64,000 nucleotides of DNA, taken from the NCBI GenBank assembly GCA_951217055.1, contig OX578286.1:31130720-31194719 (forward strand). The letters run 5' to 3'. Source of the DNA: Gerris lacustris (lineage: Eukaryota; Arthropoda; Insecta; Hemiptera; Gerridae). Below, in pieces: positions 21,966 to 33,129 of this stretch. Each line of letters starts with the position of its first letter. Position 1 is the first letter of the stretch. The notes beneath the pieces were generated by a model. It worked only from the letters and a program-made list of their open reading frames with translations. It was not told where the DNA came from and did not search any database. The translations under genes were made by a program, and so were the position numbers.

Positions 21966-22384
21966 GAGGGGAATAATGGCACTTTACTCACGAGGTACAT
22001 ACAATATTTTATCTCCAGTAGGAAGAAAATACTCATTTTCGTCCATAGCACAGCTTTTATTTATTATTTTAATAAATAACAATAATTATTAGAACTTTTA
22101 ATAGCAGATATAATAGATTCAATATTAAAAACAAATAAGATTTGGAATTAAACTCAAATAGAAGGTTATTTAGATGCAGGTTATAATGTTGTAAACAAAG
22201 ATAAACATGGTCAAAAAAGAGCAGTGCCGCCAACCTGATTTCAACAACTTCATTACATTAGCCATACATTTTCTACTATTTATAAAATAGTTAAGTTGCA
22301 ATCTTTACTTTTTTTCCCTACTTTACATTTTCGCCCTACTTTTTGAGTTCAGGGATGAAAAGACCTGTTTTAGTCCCTCTAAAC

Positions 22385-22985
22385 TAATTCAAAATCATAA
22401 CTTCTTTTCCCTACTGGAGATAAATGATATTTAGATGTATCTTTATCACAGTAATAGTACATTACGCGTCGAGTGCTGAAAGTAGCATTTTGCATGCGAG
22501 TGTGGAGTTTGCACCCGAGCGATAGCGAGGGTAGTAAAACCACAAGAGCAATGCAAAATGCCGTTTTCGCACGAGTTGCGTGCCGTACTTTATCTACGAT
22601 TGTTAGATTTAAATAATAAATACAGAAAAAAATAAACTTGCTGTATGTAAGTTCGTATCTCTCTCTTGATAAAGATGGCATTAATCTTGAGTATTATTCT
22701 CTACATTTTCGTCAAAGCCACTTGATTCATTCATTGTTTTTAACTAAAAACTCGATTAAACAGTTACTTTATTAAAAGAATAGCAAATTAGCTTTGTTAA
22801 ATGTAAACAAACTCGCTAATCGTGCGTAAAGCTGAAAAATTACACGCTAGCGCGGTAAAGAAGAGGAATTCTTCAAAACTATGAGACGCGCAGCGCAATG
22901 AATACAAGTACGTAAATAATCACTTTCTACGCATCTAAACAGAGATATAATATTTATATTTCATATCAATCCTAGATAAATATAT
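22385..22985 (-). mobile_element. Rep-E inserted in the 83-bp array region
   Basis: Reverse copy of 9895-10640. It carries the relic peptide MPSLSRERYELTYSKF (minus strand, about 22681-22630) preceded by an in-frame stop. It also carries the hairpin block AAGAAGAGGAATTCTTC (about 22858), and TGCAAAATGCTACTTTCAGC near 22490. It splits the outlying unit at 21640 from the main array. Confidence 0.6.
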
Positions 22986-24605
22986 TTTACGTAAACATTT
23001 AACTCGTTTTGATAAAGTTAAGAACAATCACATTTTGGTTAGAAATGTCTTTATCACAGAAAATACAATTTTATGTTTTAGTTATCTAAATATAGTTAAA
23101 AACGAAAGATGTTGGGTAGATGTTCTTTATTCTTTATTACAGTAACAGTAAATACAATCTTATGTAAACCTTTCACTCATTTTGATAAAATTAAAAAAAA
23201 CAGATGTTGGTTAGAAGTGCCTTTATCACAGCTAATACAATCTTATGTAAACGTTTCACTCGTTTTGATAAAGTTAAGAGCAATCAGATATGAGTTAGAA
23301 GTGTTTTTATCACAGTTTATATGTTTATGTTAACATTTCACTCGTTTTGATAAAGTTAAAAACAAACAGATGGATGTAAGAAGTGTCTTTATCACAGTAA
23401 ATATATCTTATGTTAACGTTTCACTCGTTTTGATAAAGTTAAAAACAAACAGATGGATGTAAGAAGTGTCTTTATCACAGTAAATATATCTTATGTTAAC
23501 ATTTCACTCGTTTTGATAAAGTTAAAAACAAACAGATGGATGTAAGAAGTGTCTTTATCACAGTAAATATATCTTATGTAAAAGTTTCACTTGTTATGAT
23601 AAAGTTATGAGTAATCAGATGTTAGTTAGAAGTGTCTTTATCACAGTAAATATATCTTATGTAAAAGTTTCACTTGTTATGATAAAGTTAAGAGTAATCA
23701 GATGTTAGTTAGAAGTGTCTTTATCACAGTAAATATATCTTATGTAAAAGTTTCACTTGTTATGATAAAGTTAAGAGTAATCAGATGTTAGTTAGAAGTG
23801 TCTTTATCACAGTAAATATATCTTATGTAAAAGTTTCACTTGTTATGATAAAGTTAAGAGTAATTAGATGTTAGTTAGAAGTGTCTTTATCACAGTAAAT
23901 ATATCTTATGTAAAAGTTTCACTTGTTATGATAAAGTTAAGAGTAATCATATGTTAGTTAGAAGTGTCTTTATCACAGTAAATATATCTTATGTTAACAT
24001 TTCACTCGTTTTGATAAATTTAAAAACAAACAGATGGATGTAAGAAGTGTCTTTATCACAGTAAATATATCTTAGTTAACGTTTCACTCGTTTTGATAAA
24101 GTTAAGAGTAATCAGATGTTAGTTAGATTAGAAGTGTCTTTATCACAGTAAATATATCTTATGTAAAAGTTTCACTTGTTATGATAAAGTTAAGAGTAAT
24201 CAGATGTTAGTTAGAAGTGTCTTTATCACAGTAAATATATCTTATGTAAAAGTTTCACTTGTTATGATAAAGTTAAGAGTAATCAGATGTTAGTTAGAAG
24301 TGTCTTTATCACAGTAAATATATCTTATGTAAAAGTTTCACTTGTTATGATAAAGTTAAGAGTAATTAGATGTTAGTTAGAAGTGTCTTTATCACAGTAA
24401 ATATATCTTATGTAAAAGTTTCACTTGTTATGATAAAGTTAAGAGTAATCATATGTTAGTTAGAAGTGTCTTTATCACAGTAAATATATCTTATATGTAA
24501 ACATGTCACTCGTTTTGATAAAGTTAAAAACAAACAGATCTACGTTAGAAGTATCTTTATCATAGTAAATATATCTTATGTTAACGTTTACGTTTCACTC
24601 GTTTT
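22986..24605 (+). repeat. 83-bp satellite array
   Basis: About 20 tandem units. TGATAAAGTT starts at 23348, 23431 and 23514, giving a period of 83. Each unit has CTTTATCACAG on one side and TGATAAAG on the other, i.e. two GATA motifs in opposite orientation. Two subtypes exist: 'cactcgttttgataaag...aaacagatggatg' and 'cacttgttatgataaag...atcagatgttag'. A block of five units (about 23575-23975) is repeated at about 24155-24490 with the same private variants, including AATTAGATG and ATCATATG. Confidence 0.9.
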
Positions 24606-24659
24606 CGGATAGACAGGCCACTTTACTACACTACTCGAAGTTGTCATAAGTGTAAAACA

Positions 24660-24845
24660 TTTGTCACCTCTCTGGGATTCGAACTAACCAAATATGTCAG
24701 TGTTTAGAGCTTGGTTTCTGACGTAGTTTCAAGTTCGCTAACTTGGATATGCAGAATGCAGGTCCCCACAGTCACAGTCCGCAGTGGTAAAAACCGGTTA
24801 GATACCATTGAAGCTAAACCACTCTACCTTATTGGACGGGTTTTA
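24660..24845 (-). mobile_element. possible tRNA-related SINE
   Basis: The minus strand has a perfect B box, GGTTAGTTCGAATCCCAGAG (about 24688-24669), and an upstream GGTAGAGTGGTTTAGC (about 24820) that loosely resembles an A box. The distance of about 130 bases is longer than usual, so a composite or an unrelated repeat is possible. Not a tRNA gene. Confidence 0.35.
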
Positions 24846-25340
24846 GAATTTAAAATAGTATTTCCTTTTATCACATTTGTGATATCTCGGTGCTACCACT
24901 TCTCAGTAGTCTTACAGATAATTTCATGGTTTTTTAAAACTAAATATTATTTATTTTTGAGTTGGAATAATCTAAGGGTTTATTTTTTCTACCGATACTA
25001 GTTAAATATATGTAAATGTTTTTCCTTCTACTACAATATTCGCCTTGTTTTGACAACACTGAGGTTATAACAGTTTATAACCTTCATATTACTAATGTGT
25101 TGTGTTTGTTTACAACACATGTTATTGACAATCTTATGTTATTTATTTATTGACAATCAGTGTTTAATATTGTTATATCTGTATTACTTACTGCGTTGGA
25201 ATTTACATGTGATTTAATTATTTTGTAGACACTTAAACGATCTTAGATATTTATATTCTAGTATTTCTTTCAAAACCAATAACCATAAGTACTGTAAAAT
25301 ATCATTTAGTTCTTTGAATTTGTGTCTTCAATAGCTTTTG
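24846..25340. other. AT-rich non-coding stretch
   Basis: No gene or structured repeat recognised. Confidence 0.5.
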
Positions 25341-25344
25341 ATAC

Positions 25345-25571
25345 AGTGGCGTAGCAAGACCATTGGGGCCCCCCCGCAAGAACTTTTTGGGGGCCTCTTG
25401 CCAAAGAAAAAATTGATGAGCAAAAAAAGAAAAAACCTCTTGCGTTCAGGATTGGGGGCCCTCCTCGACGTTGGTACAAGGGCAGTAATTCCAGTTATTT
25501 CTGGATTTGGGGCCCCTCTGGCACTAGGGGGGCCCCCGCAATGCGGGCCCGCACGGGCCCATAGTTACGCC
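25345..25571. mobile_element. GC-rich hAT-type MITE
   Basis: Left end CAGTGGCGTAGC, right end GTTACGCCA. The left flank TTTTGATA matches the right flank CTTTGATA at 7 of 8 positions, as expected for hAT; a few bases of the right tip (CTG) seem lost. The interior has several GGGGCCCCC-type palindromic blocks. Non-coding. Confidence 0.6.
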
Positions 25572-25689
25572 ACTTTGATATATTAAAAGTTTTATGGCCC
25601 TTGAGAGATAGATAGTTGCAGACTAATGATCTGCTCTAATTGACTCCATCTTTTTGACGCTGATATTTAATACTCGCGGTTGAATGTTG

Positions 25690-26280
25690 GTTTTCTCTAA
25701 TTCCACCATTAACCACCTCTTATGACTTCCAAACACTCCTAACCAATTCTAACCAACTCAAATAACTTTTAACCACCTCTAATTACCTCAAACATCCACC
25801 AACCACCGCTGACAACTTCTAACCACATTTAACCACCTATAACTACCTCCAATAACCTCGAACCACCGCTACATACCTTCAACCACCTCTGATTATCTCA
25901 AACCGCCTGTAACTACCTTTAACCACCTCTTACTTACTCCAACTGCCTTTAACCACCGCTGACCACCTCTAACCCTTTCTAACCACCATTAACCACCTCT
26001 AACCACGTCTAACTACCTCAAACCCCCTGTAACTACCTCTAACCACCTTTAACTACCTCTAACCGCCTCTAACTACCTCAAACCCCCTGTAACTACCTCA
26101 AACCCCCTGTAACTACCTCTAACCAACTCTTACTAACTCCAACTACCTTTGACCACCACCGCTGACCACCTCTAACCCTTTTTAACTACCTCCAACCACC
26201 TCTAATCACCTCTAACCACCTCTGACTTCATATACCCTCTTTAACTACTTCTAACCACCTCTAACCCCTTCTAAACCTAT
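25690..26280. repeat. degenerate decamer array, TAACCACCTC, nearly G-free
   Basis: About 55-60 imperfect copies of a 10-bp unit (TAACCACCTC, with TAACTACCTC and CAAACCCCCTG variants). The plus strand is almost free of G for nearly 600 bases. It is not the insect telomere repeat (TTAGG). No coding potential. Confidence 0.85.
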
Positions 26281-26995
26281 AGTGGAGGAACAGTACTTTA
26301 CTGCTTTACCTCTCAATATTGAATATTAAGACGACTTTTTAAATAATCCTGATAATGTAAGTCCCAACAATTTTAAGTAATTAATTTACAAAAAACCCGG
26401 GAAATATTATAGTAACTACTTATTAAATAATTATTGTATTATCAATATATCAAGGTAAAGTTATCTCTATAGTAAAGGTACTCTTTATAACTCAAGCAGT
26501 CGTTTTAAAATCGTAAAAATTTACATAATTTGTGCAACTTATCTTTTATAAGTATACTAAATATTAATCAAATTTCATTAGTCTTTCTTAATTATTTAAA
26601 GATAATTTACGTTCATAATTTATGGTTGCATGAAGGAATTTATATATATATATATATATTTTTTTTTTTTTATTGTAAAAAAATAAAGCTACGAAAAAAA
26701 ATTGTCAAAATTTTAAATTATATATAAATGGCTATAAATATGAATGATCTTATTTTATGTTATACTTTTTTTTATAATTATATAAGGCTGTAGATAATAC
26801 TTGATTATTTTTTGTTGTTGAAATGAAAAAGAATGTATAAAAAATGTTTTGTTAGGGATTAAAGTTGTTGTACGTCATAGTCATTAAAGTCTATAGATCA
26901 AAAATAAAATTTATATAAGACGCTTTAGGTAATAATTATTTTAAAACAAAAAATAAAAATTGCTAATAAAAGGGTGGTCATATTTTATGGACCTT
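26281..26995. other. AT-rich non-coding stretch
   Basis: No gene; short (TA)10 and (T)11 run at about 26641-26671. Confidence 0.5.
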
Positions 26996-28272
26996 TCATT
27001 GAAGTTGGCGTTCAAGGTGTTCCGGTGGTAACCACGTTAGCGTCATAATGCGGATGAGGGTTTGGAAGGGGAATTCTTTTAAGTGCTAGAGGCATCGGAT
27101 CTCTCATCCACTATGACGTAGTCACCATTGGATCATTACAAAATGAACTGCAGAAGCTTAAGCACTTTTATTGAAGAGGACGTTTTAGGTTTTTCAGAGA
27201 TGACCGCGTTAGCGTCATGGTGGATTAGGGTTCCGACGTTGGGCTTCTAATGCAGAGACATCGGATCCCTCATCCTATAATCATATAACGCTGTTACCAT
27301 CGGAAGACCTAAAACTCCATTACGAAATCAAGTGCGGAAGCCTACGTACTTTTATTGAAGTTGGCGTTCTAGGTCTTCCAATAGAGACCATATTAGTGTC
27401 ATAGTAGATGAGGGTTCCGACGTTTCGCTTTTATTGCTAGAGGCATTGGAACTTCATCCTCTATGACGCGGTTACTGGAAGACCAAAAACTCCGTTACGG
27501 TATCAAGTGCGGAAGTCTACGCACTTTAATTGATTTTGATTGGCTTTTGATTTTGATTGATTCACTTTGATTGACTAAGTTAATTTTTGAAAGTTACTAT
27601 TTTGACAAATGTATAATGATGATTATATACTTAAATTTCTTGTAAATTTTGCACTATTCAAGAAGTTATTGTCTGTTAAAAGATTGATTTAGTAAGCTGT
27701 GTATTTAGCAACTCATTATAAATGAGCAGCCTCTTGTATGTTTTTTTTTTGTAAAATATATTATGTTTCTCTCTGGAGTTCTAGGTCTTCCAATGGTGAC
27801 CATGTTAGCGTCATAGTAGATGAGGGTTCTTACGTTTCGCTTCTATTGCTAGAGAGAGACATTGGAACTTTATCCTCTATAACGTGGTTACTGAAAGACC
27901 TAGAACTCCATTACGAAATCAAGTGTGGAAACCTAAGAACTTTTATTGAAGTTAGAGTTCTAGGTCGTCCAATGGTGACCATGTTAGCGTCAAAGTAGAT
28001 GAGGGTTCCGACGTTTCGCTTCTATTGCTAGAGAGAGACATTGGAACTTTATCCTCTATAACGTGGTTACTGAAAGACCTAGAACTCCATTACGAAATCA
28101 AGTGTGGAAACCTAAGAACTTTTATTGAAGTTAGAGTTCTAGGTCGTCCAATGGTGACCTTGTTTGCGTCATAGTAGATGATGGTTCCTACGTTTCGCTT
28201 CTATTGCTAGAGACATTGGAACTTCATCCTCTTTGACGCGGTTACTGGAAGACCTACAACTCCATTATGAAA
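26996..28272 (+). repeat. array of about 179-bp foldback units
   Basis: Six units, the last three most alike; TAGGTCGTCCAATGGTGACC starts at 27961 and again 179 bases later. Each unit contains an inverted pair: GGTCTTCCAATGGTGACC...GCGTCATAGTAGATGAGG on one side and TCCTCTATGACGCGGTTACTGGAAGACC-like sequence on the other. Single-stranded DNA or RNA would therefore fold into one stem per unit. A stretch of 230 bases (27530-27765) with no units interrupts the array. Confidence 0.75.
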
Positions 28273-28496
28273 GTGAATGCTTAAAAATCAAATCAAATTT
28301 TTAAACCATAAAGAATTAAGGTGATAGCGCGTTATGCTTAAGGCATTCACATTTAGCAAACATGGGAGTTTTGGTTCTCATTTCTCAAACAATTATTGTT
28401 ATTTTCTTGGTTTGAACAATACTCCAAATAATAATTCTGTCAATGTTATGCTTATGGAGTCCATGCAGAGCAAACATTTAGACAACACCCTAATAA
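28273..28496. other. non-coding flank of the gypsy relic
   Basis: No recognisable feature; the retrotransposon reverse transcriptase stops abruptly at about 28510 with no LTR visible on this side. Confidence 0.4.
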
Positions 28497-29003
28497 TTAC
28501 GCACGTTTGATTTTTGAGCTTTCTTCGTCTAGCTGCAACATATAAAAACCTGAATGTGCATCTAATCGCGTAAAGTATTTTGCATTTTTCATCTGTCTGA
28601 TAATGGTGTCCATTGTTGGAAGTTGAAAATGTGATCTCTTTACCGCTTTATTTAAGTTAAATGGATCTAAACATACACGAATTTGAGAATTTTTCTTTCT
28701 CACAATTACTAACGATGAAACCCAATCTGTAGGTTCTTCTGTTTTTGTGATTATTCCCTCTTTTTCCATTCTAAAAAGTTCTTCCTTTAACTTCAGCATC
28801 AATGCTAATGGCACTTTCCTAGGTGGATCAACCTGTGGAGGTAGATTTTTATCCAGATTTAGATGAACTTTTCCTTGTATACGTCCGATTTTTCCGTCAA
28901 ATAGAGTCGAAAATTCTTTAAAATACTGTTCACCTGATGTGTTTGATAAACCATCCTCCGATGCAACCATATTCACAACCTTATTCCTAGAAATTAAATT
29001 CAT
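28497..29003 (-). pseudogene. gypsy/Ty3 reverse transcriptase, N-terminal part only
   Basis: The minus-strand frame carries a spacer and then the start of an RT domain: VDPPRKVPLAL, EEGIITKTEEPTDWVSSLV-like motif 1-2 region, VCLDPFNLNKAVKR, and FTRLDAHSGF, which holds the first catalytic aspartate region (LDAxSGF). The sequence diverges after DEESSKI, before the YxDD motif. RNase H is lost too. The frame joins the upstream protease only after a single-base shift at about 29004, so the polyprotein is broken. Confidence 0.85.
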
Positions 29004-29205
29004 TTAACGCACGACTTCAGTCCTAATAATGCTGGACAGTCTGTATCTACGACTACAAAACATACATCATATTCTTTCCCATTATTTAAAACAGTTTTTA
29101 TTTCTACTTTGCCTAATGTTGGCACTGTTTCTCCGGACAAGGATAACATTTTTGATCTGCACTTCTTTAAATCCTTAGATGTAAATTGTAATGTATCAAA
29201 AAAAA
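29004..29205 (-). pseudogene. gypsy aspartic protease remainder, out of frame with gag
   Basis: The segment between gag and RT translates on the minus strand into a typical retropepsin C-terminal half ending FVVVDTDCPALLGL. It is in a different frame from the gag-linked DSGAETNILP active site, because of a homopolymer of 12-13 T (minus strand) at 29199-29211. A second shift separates it from RT. It reads as one decayed gag-pol. Confidence 0.7.
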
Positions 29206-30288
29206 AAAAATACTTTTCGGAAGTATATTAGTTTCAGCTCCGCTATCTAGTTTAAAGGATACTGTTTTATTATTTATAGATAGTGTTTCATTCCAATCCT
29301 CTTTACTTGACGAATATCCAACGAAAAAAGATTGATCAGTGTCTGACTCACTATAAGAATCATTTTCCTGATTATTATTTATACCAGATGCATAATTAAT
29401 TGATTTTGACTTACATAGCTTAGCAAAGTGATTTTTTCCTCGACACCTATTACATATTTTATTGTAAGCAGGACAATATTTTGCTCCAAATTTATGTTTA
29501 TTTCCACATCGACCACAATATATTTCTCTATTTTCTGTTTTATTAAAAGCTGGTTGATTGTTGTGTTTTTGTTTAGACTTATCTTGTTTTCCTATTTTGT
29601 TAAAATTATTTCTATTTTTTCTGTTGTCACTTTTAGTATAATAACATGTTTCCTCACGATTGTCAGCTTTTTCCATTCCCCGTACTTGTTTTTGAGAAAA
29701 TTCGGCAGCCTTACAGATTAACAATGCTTGTTCTAAAGTTAGAGAAGACTCACGTAGCAATCTCTCTTTGATGTGAGAATGCTCCCTCAGCAAGCCACAT
29801 ATAAATATATCTTTTACTATATCTGAACGAATTGTGCCGAAGTCACAGTTAAAACTTAAATTTATTAATTCAGTAGAAAAATCTTCAAAACTTTCTGTCG
29901 GCTTTTGGACTCGTGTAAAAAATTTATGTCTTTCCGCTGTGAGGTTTTTAATCGGTGCAAAATACGATTTAAATTTATTTTTTACTGCTTCATAAGAAGG
30001 ATTATCGTCGAAATTAAATGACGCATAAATATCATGGCACTTTGGACCCATATTGAACAACATGAGAGCAATTTTCCTCTCATCAGATGCTGCACTATAT
30101 CCCGTCGCTATCAGAAACATATGAAATTGTCTATACCACCTGTCCCAATTATCTGACATATTATCATTAAAAATTAAATGTGCAATTCCAGAAATATTAT
30201 TGTACACAGGAACACCGGTTGTACCAGGATTTGTACTATCATGTGTTGGATTAGCTGCACTAGGCTGTGCCTGTTTGTCTTTATCCAT
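29167..30288 (-). CDS. gypsy/Ty3 Gag polyprotein with start of protease
   Basis: A 373-codon frame from ATG at 30288. Residues about 25-190 resemble the insect gypsy capsid region (WDRWYRQFHMFL, FTRVQKPTESFEDFSTEL). A basic linker follows. Two zinc knuckles come next: C-x2-C-x3-H-x6-C (YCGRCGNKHKF...YC) and a canonical C-x2-C-x4-H-x4-C (CNRCRGKNHFAKLC), at about residues 258-295. The protease active site LDSGAETNILP is near residue 348. Translation then runs through a T homopolymer into unrelated residues. Gag itself is intact, so it could still make a capsid protein, but the element lacks most of pol. Confidence 0.85.
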   Translation of the reverse strand: MDKDKQAQPSAANPTHDSTNPGTTGVPVYNNISGIAHLIFNDNMSDNWDRWYRQFHMFLIATGYSAASDERKIALMLFNMGPKCHDIYASFNFDDNPSYEAVKNKFKSYFAPIKNLTAERHKFFTRVQKPTESFEDFSTELINLSFNCDFGTIRSDIVKDIFICGLLREHSHIKERLLRESSLTLEQALLICKAAEFSQKQVRGMEKADNREETCYYTKSDNRKNRNNFNKIGKQDKSKQKHNNQPAFNKTENREIYCGRCGNKHKFGAKYCPAYNKICNRCRGKNHFAKLCKSKSINYASGINNNQENDSYSESDTDQSFFVGYSSSKEDWNETLSINNKTVSFKLDSGAETNILPKSIFFFLIHYNLHLRI

Positions 30289-30365
30289 TATATTATAATA
30301 TAAAATACTCTAAACTGAAACTGTACTATTGACCTCTTATCTCTATGAGATAGTAATAAACAAAA

Positions 30366-30383
30366 GAGTCTCACCTGACACCA
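30366..30383 (-). promoter_or_regulatory. primer binding site, tRNA-Leu-like
   Basis: The minus strand just inside the presumed LTR reads TGGTGTCAGGTGAGACTC. TGGTGTCAGG is the complement of the 3' end of insect-type tRNA-Leu (…CCTGACACCA), a usual gypsy primer. The distal half is degenerate. Confidence 0.65.
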
Positions 30384-30385
30384 AA

Positions 30386-30640
30386 TGTTGTATTAGGGAA
30401 TGGGAGGGGTACGTCTACACTCTTGCATAGTCTATGAACAACTGCTGTATTTATCTATAATAATACATGTGGTTTTATATTTAATAAAACCCAGATTACT
30501 TCACATAACAATAAGTACGTCAACAAAACAAATTATTTCTACAAAACATTTTTCACCATCATATAGTTCTATTTCCTTTTTGAAGAACAAGAAAAAGACA
30601 AACAAATGTATGTATATAGAACACATAATAAACTAGTTTT
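30386..30640 (-). mobile_element. presumed 5' LTR of the gypsy relic, outer end not defined
   Basis: On the minus strand the sequence before the primer site ends ...CCTAATACAACA, a CA terminus two bases before the PBS. The matching TG start at higher coordinates cannot be fixed, because no second LTR is present for comparison. The extent given is an estimate. Confidence 0.45.
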
Positions 30641-31255
30641 AGATATAAGGATAAGGATGCATTAGCTTTAAAAAAAGGAACTTTCATTTTTAATTTTAAA
30701 AATTACACAATGAACACATCATATAATTCACATTGTATATTCTGTACTCTAATCACGAAAAAGTCATAAAAAAAAAATGTTATCACTGATTTTGTTTCGC
30801 ATAATAATTTAATTTCTTACTTTACCTAGATTGGATTAACACAAAGGGGTACATAATTATAGGATCGTCAGCCAAGCTCATGTTAAGGATTGTGAGTTTG
30901 ATTTTTCATATTAATTATTAATACTTACTCTATATATTCATACTTGTAAAAAGAGAAACTTTTTATAGTTAGTTCAATAACTTTTAATTATGATAGCGTG
31001 CACAATTATAAAAATTGATATACAATAAAAAATCTCATGTAACTGGAGTAATTATAAGATTCTCTTATCACAATATCATTTTTATTACCTACATTGTTGA
31101 TAAGGATAAATGTCTAAATCAGGGTTGTCGAACTTAATTTTATCAAGGAACGTATCAAACATTTTGTTATATCACGAGCTAGTAATCATTGGAAATTAGG
31201 ACAAATATCTTCGAATCCTACACCCTCTCATCTAAAACTAGTCTAGCGGGAGTTT
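30641..31255. other. AT-rich non-coding stretch
   Basis: No gene or repeat recognised. Confidence 0.5.
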
Positions 31256-31261
31256 CAAAAT

Positions 31262-31680
31262 TAGCAAAAACATAGATGAATTCGATGTTCGACATAGAAC
31301 TAAACCAAGATCGATGCTAGCCAAAACATAGAAAGAAAACATCGATGTTCGACATCAAAATGGACCAGCATCGATAGAAAACATCGATGTATTCAATGTT
31401 CGACATAGAACTAAACCAACATCGATGTTTGCCAAAACATAGAAAGAAAACATCGATGTATTCAATGTTCGACATAGACCTAAACCAACATCGATGTTTA
31501 GCCAAAACATTGAAAGAAAACATCGATGTTCGACATCAAACTGGACCAACATCGAAAGAAAACATCGATGTATTTGATGTTCGACATAGAACTAAACCAA
31601 CATCGATGTTTGCCAAAACATTGAAAGAAAACATCGATGTTTATGATACATCAACATCGACCTGTCAACCTAACCAGCAA
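31262..31680. repeat. CATCGATG-containing minisatellite
   Basis: Irregular tandem of about 69-bp units (CATCGATGTATTC at 31382 and 31451) mixed with shorter ones. Each unit holds CATCGATG palindromes, ATGTTCGACATAGAACTAAA and GCCAAAACATAGAAAGAAAA. About a dozen CATCGAT motifs are present. Frames are open by repetition only. Confidence 0.85.
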
Positions 31681-31689
31681 TAAAATTTC

Positions 31690-32610
31690 ACTTTCTCAAT
31701 ACGAAGATTTTATATGCGTGATAGTTCTACATAAATCTTAAATATATAAAATCAATCACACATTAAAGATTTTATGAAGAATTTACAATAATCTAACAGC
31801 TGTTTGGAGAACAGAATCAAAATGTTATTTAAGCAGATTTTGCATTTTCGAAAGTTTTCGAGTTTGTTGAACTAATTTTTTTTGCTTCCATTTCTCTAAA
31901 ATTACGTATAAATAAACACCACCGGACATTAACTTAATTAACCAAACACCAATATTTCTGCTTCAATTACCACAAAGATTAGATATAATTTTACAGGAGA
32001 TATTTAAAGAGGGCCAATCTATCCTCTATCCATTATTTAAACCAGTTAAGACCGTAAAAAATGAAGAAAAAAAAAAAAAATACAATCAATAATTACTTGC
32101 AGGTAGTATATAAAAGAACAATTAAACTTAATTACTTTTGTAATATATATATCGTTAATTCACATAAGTGTTAATTACAGTGAAGAGAAAGCAGGAAGTT
32201 AATAAGATAACATTACATTGATAATCTTATCTCTTATCAAGATACCTTACGAGCTTACAGAAATACAATGAATGAACAATATTTGATTGTTATTAGGGTT
32301 TTTTTTATTATTTTATAGTAATTGTTCTTGTGTAGAATGATTTGTACAAGTTCATTAATCTTTTAATTAATTAATTTGACTAATAATATGTTTATATAGA
32401 TACAAGTAATATATCAGGATAAATTATCCATTTTACTTTCTCGTATTATAAAGATATAGATAACTCAAATATGTATTATATATAGTTACTATATATAACT
32501 CATATACGTATTATATTATATAGTTACTATATACTATAAACTATAACTCATGGACGTGTTATAATTAGTTACTATAAATAACTTTCTCATATATTATGTA
32601 CTATATATAA
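31690..32610. other. AT-rich non-coding stretch
   Basis: No gene. From 32460 on, a loose 40-bp repeat of 'taactcatatacgtattatatatagttactata' type leads into the (TA)n tract. Confidence 0.5.
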
Positions 32611-32614
32611 CAGT

Positions 32615-32618
<4 letters not shown>

Positions 32619-32687
<69 letters not shown>
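32619..32687. repeat. (TA)n microsatellite
   Basis: Pure TA repeat flanked on both sides by the same 'acgtattatatatagttac' repeat, which suggests growth by slippage inside a local tandem. Confidence 0.95.
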
Positions 32688-32688
<1 letters not shown>

Positions 32689-33129
32689 CTCATATAGGTA
32701 TTATACATAGTTACTATATATAACTCATATACGTATTATATGTAGTTACTATAAATAACTCAGATATGTATTTATATCTAGTTAAATAGTATTGCGGTGA
32801 GGCGAAACATGTTGTGTATTAGAATATAAGTAAATTCTATAACAACAACTTTAAAAAGAACGAAAAAATAAGAAAAAAAATCTATAACTTGATCATATGA
32901 ATTAATCTATTAATAATTATAATTTCATTAGATGAGTTTATAATTTAATTAGATGAGTAAAGTGGCCGGATAACCCCCGTCCTGTAATGATCTAATAAGC
33001 TGTTGAACGGGACTAAAACTACAAAAAAAAAAAAATTATAATTTCACCTAACAAATTTAAAGAAGGAGGTCAAGCCATATTATTTGCACATAAAAGGAAT
33101 AAAAAAAAAGTCAATTTTAATGAAATTAT

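Noticed and set aside
24711..25001. 96-codon frame on the plus strand
   Set aside because: It crosses the SINE-like sequence antisense and then AT-rich DNA; no family resemblance.
25690..26280. Telomere-like repeat
   Set aside because: The unit is TAACCACCTC, not the insect TTAGG/CCTAA repeat, and the spacing is 10 bp.
29428..29721. Plus-strand open frame of 97 codons
   Set aside because: It is the antisense shadow of the Gag reading frame.
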